DNA from: Sphingobium sp. AS12
Lineage (GTDB): Bacteria > Pseudomonadota > Alphaproteobacteria > Sphingomonadales > Sphingomonadaceae
DNA length: 64,000 nt
Direction: 5' to 3'
Assembly (NCBI RefSeq): GCF_019097845.1
Contig: NZ_JAHRGM010000001.1
Coordinates: forward strand, 248,001 to 312,000
Shown: piece by piece, positions 60,388-64,000 of the stretch
Position numbering within the stretch: the first letter of the stretch is position 1
How the letters are laid out: every line of letters starts with the position of its first letter
Position numbers and translations under genes: made by a program
Notes under the pieces: generated by a model
What the model saw: the letters and a program-made list of their open reading frames with translations, nothing else
What the model was told of the DNA's origin: nothing
Databases searched by the model: none

Positions 60388-60461
60388 TGGAGCGGGTGAG
60401 GGGAATCGAACCCCCGTCGTCAGCTTGGGAAGCTGCTGCTCTACCATTGAGCTACACCCGC
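60388..60461 (-). tRNA. tRNA-Gly (anticodon CCC), CCA encoded
   Basis: Read on the minus strand, the acceptor stem GCGGGTG (60455-60461) pairs with CACCCGC (60392-60398). The D arm is GCTC...GAGC with AATGGTA. The anticodon loop is TTCCCAA, giving CCC. The T arm has GGTTCGATTCC. A discriminator T and CCA follow at 60388-60391. One anticodon-stem pair is G-A. It lies 35 bases downstream of regA on the same strand. Confidence 0.93.
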
Positions 60462-60496
60462 GTGCGACCGCCCATTGCCACGGCGGAAAAGTCCCG

Positions 60497-61030
60497 TCAA
60501 CCAACCTGGCGCTTGGCGAGTTTGCGGGCGAGGGTGCGGCGGTGCATCCCCAGGCGGCGGGCGGCTTCGGAGATGTTGAACTCGCTGTCCTTCAGCGCTT
60601 CGTGGATATGCTCCCACTCCAGCGTCTTGATCGATGTCGGGCGGGGGGCAAGCGGGGTGGCGGTGTCGCCGCCGGACCGGGCGAAGGCGGCTTCGATATC
60701 GTCGCTGTTGGACGGTTTGGCGAGGTAATTGGTCGCGCCCAGCTTGATCGCCTCGACCGCCGTGGCGATGCTGGCAAAGCCGGTCAGCACCACGATCAGC
60801 ATGTCGGGATCATGGGCGTGGAGCGCCTCGACGCAGACCAGCCCCGATTGCCCGCCCAGTTTCAGGTCGACGACGGCGTAGCCCGGATCATGATCGGCCA
60901 GCAGCATCGCGACCATTTCCACGCTGTCGGCGATCAGCACGGTGTAGCCGCGCCGTTCGAACGAGCGTTTGAGGGTTTTGGCGAAGGCGTCGTCATCCTC
61001 GACAATCATGAGCAGACGGTTATCGGTCAT
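60497..61030 (-). CDS. regA: RegA/PrrA/ActR-type redox response regulator
   Basis: 177 residues. The receiver has E11/D12 acidic residues, phospho-acceptor D55 (YAVVDLKLGG) and the K of LAKPS. A proline-containing linker is followed by a Fis-type helix-turn-helix (NISEAARRLGMHRRTLARKLAKR). This is the global redox regulator of alphaproteobacteria (RegA, PrrA, ActR, RoxR). Its start overlaps the regB stop by 11 bases. It is the last gene of the string with cyoC, cyoD, SURF1 and regB, so the oxidase and its likely regulator are in one transcript. Confidence 0.95.
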   Translation of the reverse strand: MTDNRLLMIVEDDDAFAKTLKRSFERRGYTVLIADSVEMVAMLLADHDPGYAVVDLKLGGQSGLVCVEALHAHDPDMLIVVLTGFASIATAVEAIKLGATNYLAKPSNSDDIEAAFARSGGDTATPLAPRPTSIKTLEWEHIHEALKDSEFNISEAARRLGMHRRTLARKLAKRQVG

Positions 61031-62345
61031 TCCTGTCCTCCTCGATCGCCAGCGTGCCGAGCGGCAGGCGCAGCAGGATCAGCGCGCCGCCGTCCGCGCC
61101 ATTGCTGGCGCTGACGCTGCCGCCCAGTTTGCGCACCACATTGACGACCAGGAACAGGCCGAGCCCACCGCCCTGCCGCCCCTTGCTGGAGCGATAGGGC
61201 TTGCCGAAATCGGCCAGCATGTCGGCGCTAAACCCCGGCCCATTGTCGCGCACGGCGATGTTGAGCCACTGGCTGTCGCGCCCGACCAGCAGGTCTATAT
61301 AGGTCGCGCCCGCCTCCCGCGCATTGTCGAGCAGGTTGGTGATCGCCTGGCGGATGACGGGATCGGCGACGATGCGGGGATAGTCGTGCGGGCCGAAGTC
61401 GCAGCGCAGCGGCATCCCCGGATTGGCGGTGCGCCAGCCCTGCGCCATGGAGTCGATGAAGGCGCGGACATTGGTGACCTGTGGCGCTTCGCCGCGCGCT
61501 TCGCCTGCGGACATCAATATGCCCGACAGGATCGCCTTGCACCGGGTGACGGCGGCCTGCATCTCCTCCACCTCCTCGACCAGCGCCGGATGGGTGGTGA
61601 TTTCGGGCATGTGCCGCCAGTCGCCCAGCACGACCGCGAGCGAGGATAGGGGGGTGCCAAGCTCGTGGGCTGCCCCGGACGCCAGCAGGCCCATGCGGAC
61701 GATATGTTCCTCCTCCGCCGCCTGTTGCCGCAATTGCGCCAGATAGGCTTCGCGCGCGGCAAGGTTGCGGGTCACGCGGGTCATGAACAGCACCAGCAGC
61801 ACCGCGATCATGGTGAAGCAGACCCAGGTACCGATGATGTGGAGGTCGAACAGGCGACCCTCCAGCGTTTCGCTAAGGTCCAGCGGGCGGTAGAAGAAAG
61901 CGAGGCCCGCGGCGCACAAGGCGGACACCGCGACGATGCCCCAGACGCTCCACCGATGCAGCAGCACCGCACCCAGCGCGACCTGGAGCAGATAGAGCGA
62001 GATGAAGGGATTGGTCGCGCCGCCGCTCATATAGAGTTGGGCGGTGAGCGAGAGGACGTCGAACAGCAGCGCCAGGAAGAGTTCGGCATGGGTGATGTCG
62101 GTGCGCCGCCGCAAGATGGCGAGGCTGGCGAGGTTCACCCCCGCCGCGATGCAGGGGACGACCAGCATCCCCGCCATCGGAAGGCGGATGCCCATGCCAT
62201 AATGGACGATCAGGATGGTGGCGACCTGGCCCGCCAGCGCGATCCAGCGCAACTGCACCAGCAGCGCCATATTCTTGCGCCCGGCGGCGTCGGCGGGCCA
62301 CTGGCTGGGCAGCCAGCGTGTCGCTATCGGCAGGAGCGCGGTCAT
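61020..62345 (-). CDS. regB: RegB/PrrB/ActS-type redox sensor histidine kinase
   Basis: 441 residues from the ATG at 62345 (MTALLPIATRWLPSQWP). Six membrane helices carry the quinone-linked GGATNPF motif (108-114, the family's GGxxNPF). The H box is GAAHELGTPLSSLAVVLGD with H227. C269 (TRCKAIL) lies 42 residues later, the position of the redox-active cysteine (C265 in Rhodobacter RegB). The ATPase part has NLLDNAREAG and GGGLGLFLV. It would sense quinone-pool redox state and phosphorylate RegA. It overlaps SURF1 by four bases (ATGA). Confidence 0.95.
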   Translation of the reverse strand: MTALLPIATRWLPSQWPADAAGRKNMALLVQLRWIALAGQVATILIVHYGMGIRLPMAGMLVVPCIAAGVNLASLAILRRRTDITHAELFLALLFDVLSLTAQLYMSGGATNPFISLYLLQVALGAVLLHRWSVWGIVAVSALCAAGLAFFYRPLDLSETLEGRLFDLHIIGTWVCFTMIAVLLVLFMTRVTRNLAAREAYLAQLRQQAAEEEHIVRMGLLASGAAHELGTPLSSLAVVLGDWRHMPEITTHPALVEEVEEMQAAVTRCKAILSGILMSAGEARGEAPQVTNVRAFIDSMAQGWRTANPGMPLRCDFGPHDYPRIVADPVIRQAITNLLDNAREAGATYIDLLVGRDSQWLNIAVRDNGPGFSADMLADFGKPYRSSKGRQGGGLGLFLVVNVVRKLGGSVSASNGADGGALILLRLPLGTLAIEEDRNDR

Positions 62346-63040
62346 GGGCGGCGGCTTTGGCGCATGAGGAGGATATAGGCGCCCGCGGTCATGGCGGCCA
62401 GACTGAACCATGTCAGCGCATAGACAAGATGATTGTTGGGGAAGCGGATGACGGTGAGGCCGCCGACGGGCAGGGCGTCGGGCTGCGGCGCGGCATCAGC
62501 GTCGATGAAATAATTGGCCGTGGCGGGCAGGGCGCGGGCGGTGGCGATGGCGGCGACGTCGCGCGAATACCAGCGGTCGGCGGCGGGATCGTTGGACCGC
62601 AGGAAGCCGCCGCCCGGTTCAGTGAGGCGCAGCAGGCCGGTGACGCGGACGGTGCCGGTCGGGCGGGCGTAGCGGGTGCGGGCGTCGGGCGGCACGAAGC
62701 CGCGATTGATGAGCAGGATCGTGCCGTCGGCGCGGCGCAGCGGGGTCAGCACCCAATAGCCGGGGCCGCGCACGGTGGACGCCTGCACCAGCGTGGCGCG
62801 ATCATGCAGGAAGCTGCCGGTCGCGCTGACGCGGCGATATTCGTCGGCCTGCGTGGCGCTGCCGGGCGCTGCGACCGGCGCGGCGTGGATGCGGGCATCG
62901 ACGCGGGCGATGAGGTCACGCTTCCACGCCAGCCGCTCGACCTGCCACACGCCCAATGCGCACAGCCCCGCAAACAGCAAGGCTGCGATCAGCGTCAGGC
63001 CGACCGGGAAGCCCGCCCGGCCCTGGCGCGGGGATGTCAC
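62342..63040 (-). CDS. SURF1 family protein (oxidase assembly)
   Basis: 232 residues with an N-terminal helix (about 12-33) and a C-terminal helix (about 205-225), and the SURF1 marks ALGVWQVERLAWKRDLIARV, RGPGYWVLTPLRRADG and NNHLVYALTWFSLA. SURF1 usually helps insert haem a into aa3-type cytochrome c oxidase. Here it overlaps cyoD by four bases and is between the bo3-type ubiquinol oxidase and regB, suggesting it serves that oxidase. That is inference from position. Confidence 0.93.
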   Translation of the reverse strand: MTSPRQGRAGFPVGLTLIAALLFAGLCALGVWQVERLAWKRDLIARVDARIHAAPVAAPGSATQADEYRRVSATGSFLHDRATLVQASTVRGPGYWVLTPLRRADGTILLINRGFVPPDARTRYARPTGTVRVTGLLRLTEPGGGFLRSNDPAADRWYSRDVAAIATARALPATANYFIDADAAPQPDALPVGGLTVIRFPNNHLVYALTWFSLAAMTAGAYILLMRQSRRP

Positions 63041-63399
63041 GGCATCTGGCTCATATCATGCTCCATATGGGGCATCATATTAGCGTTGAGATGATACATG
63101 ACCCACATGGAGCCGGACAGGGTGATGACCACCAATACCAGCGTGAAGATCAGCGCCATCATCGACCAGCCACCCTCAGACCGGGTGTTCATGTGCAGAA
63201 AGTAGATCATGTGAACGACGATCTGCACCACCGCGAACCCCATGATGATGAAGGCAGTAACCTGCGGATTGGCAAAATAGCCAGTCATGACCAGCCAGAA
63301 GGGGATGGCGGTCAGCAGCACCGACAGGCCAAAGCCGATCAAATAGCTGCCCATCGTGCCATGGCTGCCTGCGTGGGTGTCGTGATCGTGCGCGCTCAT
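63037..63399 (-). CDS. cyoD: Cytochrome o ubiquinol oxidase subunit IV
   Basis: 120 residues from the ATG at 63399 ([40 protein letters not shown]). Three hydrophobic helices, with the second motif [51 protein letters not shown], are typical of CyoD. It stabilises the bo3 oxidase in the inner membrane. It overlaps both cyoC and SURF1 by four bases. The N terminus is histidine-rich. Confidence 0.93.
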   Translation of the reverse strand: MSAHDHDTHAGSHGTMGSYLIGFGLSVLLTAIPFWLVMTGYFANPQVTAFIIMGFAVVQIVVHMIYFLHMNTRSEGGWSMMALIFTLVLVVITLSGSMWVMYHLNANMMPHMEHDMSQMP

Positions 63400-64000
63400 C
63401 GCAGCATCCCCATGAGATAGACGAAGGTAAAGACGCCGATCCAGATGACGTCGAGGAAGTGCCAGAACATGGAAAGGCACATCAGGCGGCGCTGGTTGGC
63501 GGCGATCAGCCCCTTTTTGCCGACCTGCACCATCAGCGTCACCAGCCAGATGATGCCGAAGGTGACGTGCAGCCCATGGGTGCCGACCAGCGCGAAGAAG
63601 GCGGACAGGAAGCCCGACCGCTGCGGCGTCGCGCCTTCATGGATCAGATGCGCAAATTCGTAGAGTTCGATGCTGAGGAACGCCAGGCCGAACAGGCCGG
63701 TGATCGCCAGCCAAGCCTGTGTCGCGCCGACCCGGTTCTTCTCCATCGCCAGCATGGCAAAGCCATAGGTGATGGACGAGAAGAGCAGCATCGCGGTGTT
63801 GAGCGCGACGAGATTGAGGTTGAACAGATCGCGCGGCCCTGGTCCCGCCGCATAATTGCCGCCCAGCACGGCATAGGTGGCAAACAGGCACGCGAAGATG
63901 AGGCAATCGCTCATCAGGTAGATCCAGAAGCCCAGCGCTGTGCTGGACCCTTCGGGATGATGCGGCTCCTCGCCCAGATGGAAGAGGGGCTTGCCGTCAT
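63396..64000 (-). CDS. cyoC: Cytochrome o ubiquinol oxidase subunit III (start beyond window)
   Basis: 200 residues are visible, from [25 protein letters not shown] at the window edge to the stop. Five helices with [41 protein letters not shown] and [21 protein letters not shown] are subunit III marks. The true start is past 64000, probably by only a few codons. The order cyoC-cyoD continues into SURF1, regB and regA; subunits I and II (cyoB, cyoA) are expected upstream, outside the window. Confidence 0.92.
   Translation of the reverse strand, partial: DGKPLFHLGEEPHHPEGSSTALGFWIYLMSDCLIFACLFATYAVLGGNYAAGPGPRDLFNLNLVALNTAMLLFSSITYGFAMLAMEKNRVGATQAWLAITGLFGLAFLSIELYEFAHLIHEGATPQRSGFLSAFFALVGTHGLHVTFGIIWLVTLMVQVGKKGLIAANQRRLMCLSMFWHFLDVIWIGVFTFVYLMGMLR

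Overview
The window looks like chromosome of a high-GC alphaproteobacterium, most likely a sphingomonad (Sphingobium/Sphingomonas type). I base this on gene content and neighbourhoods: ribF-ileS-lspA-DUF3035, pgsA-moaD-moaE, DUF2794, DUF5818, RegB/RegA (PrrBA/ActSR) next to a cyo ubiquinol oxidase, and many short palindromic intergenic repeats. I see no phage, transposase, CRISPR array or rRNA. It is mainly housekeeping chromosome with two small accessory patches: a lower-GC pair of orphan genes near 14.3-15.4 kb and a ParDE-type toxin-antitoxin pair near 60 kb.

Layout. 0-4.2 kb: a gene tail, an exported M28 peptidase, a Tat-exported GH27 alpha-galactosidase, a glutamine amidotransferase and a small membrane protein. 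4.3-10.3 kb: both aconitases (acnA and acnB) in tandem on the minus strand. 10.4-13.4 kb: a minus-strand group of D-2-hydroxyacid dehydrogenase, a DUF5818 protein and a DUF885 peptidase-like protein. 13.6-16.1 kb: an SH3 protein, two orphan genes and a DUF454 protein. 16.3-18.8 kb: a PepSY/response regulator/histidine kinase module. 18.9-26.6 kb: a DUF389 membrane protein, SIMPL, Uup-type ABC-F, VIT1-like transporter, glutathione peroxidase, M20 peptidase and a TRIC/UPF0126 channel. 26.9-28.8 kb: SppA. 28.9-37.9 kb (plus strand): gpmA, purE-purK-folA, an alpha/beta hydrolase, then ribF-ileS-lspA-DUF3035. 38.1-43.2 kb (minus strand): a tightly packed set of IscU-like protein, K+/H+ antiporter, DUF423, Zur-like regulator and dxs. 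43.3-50.1 kb: YaiI and HI0933-type proteins, PBP1A, an LplT-like MFS protein and pgsA-moaD-moaE. 50.3-55.5 kb: oxyR, a TauE/SafE permease, serine acetyltransferase, DUF2794, a membrane protein and a nitronate monooxygenase. 55.7-59.7 kb: an alpha/beta hydrolase, a double-PAS hybrid kinase and a sugar kinase. 59.7-64.0 kb: ParDE, tRNA-Gly(CCC), regA, regB, SURF1, cyoD and the start-truncated cyoC.

The most unusual structure is the set of palindromic repeats. At least six sequence families occupy intergenic gaps. One copy lies inside the coding region of ileS, in frame, adding about 40 residues to the editing domain of an essential enzyme. The ribF-ileS-lspA operon alone carries three different palindromes. 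This resembles the Rickettsia palindromic element phenomenon and is the best candidate here for something under-described. The second theme is redox and respiratory control: cyoCD, SURF1, regB and regA form one overlapping gene string, and OxyR and glutathione peroxidase lie elsewhere in the window.

All calls come from reading the sequence and translations. No database search was run. Start codons differ from the longest possible ORF where signal peptides, ribosome binding sites or family length argue for it.
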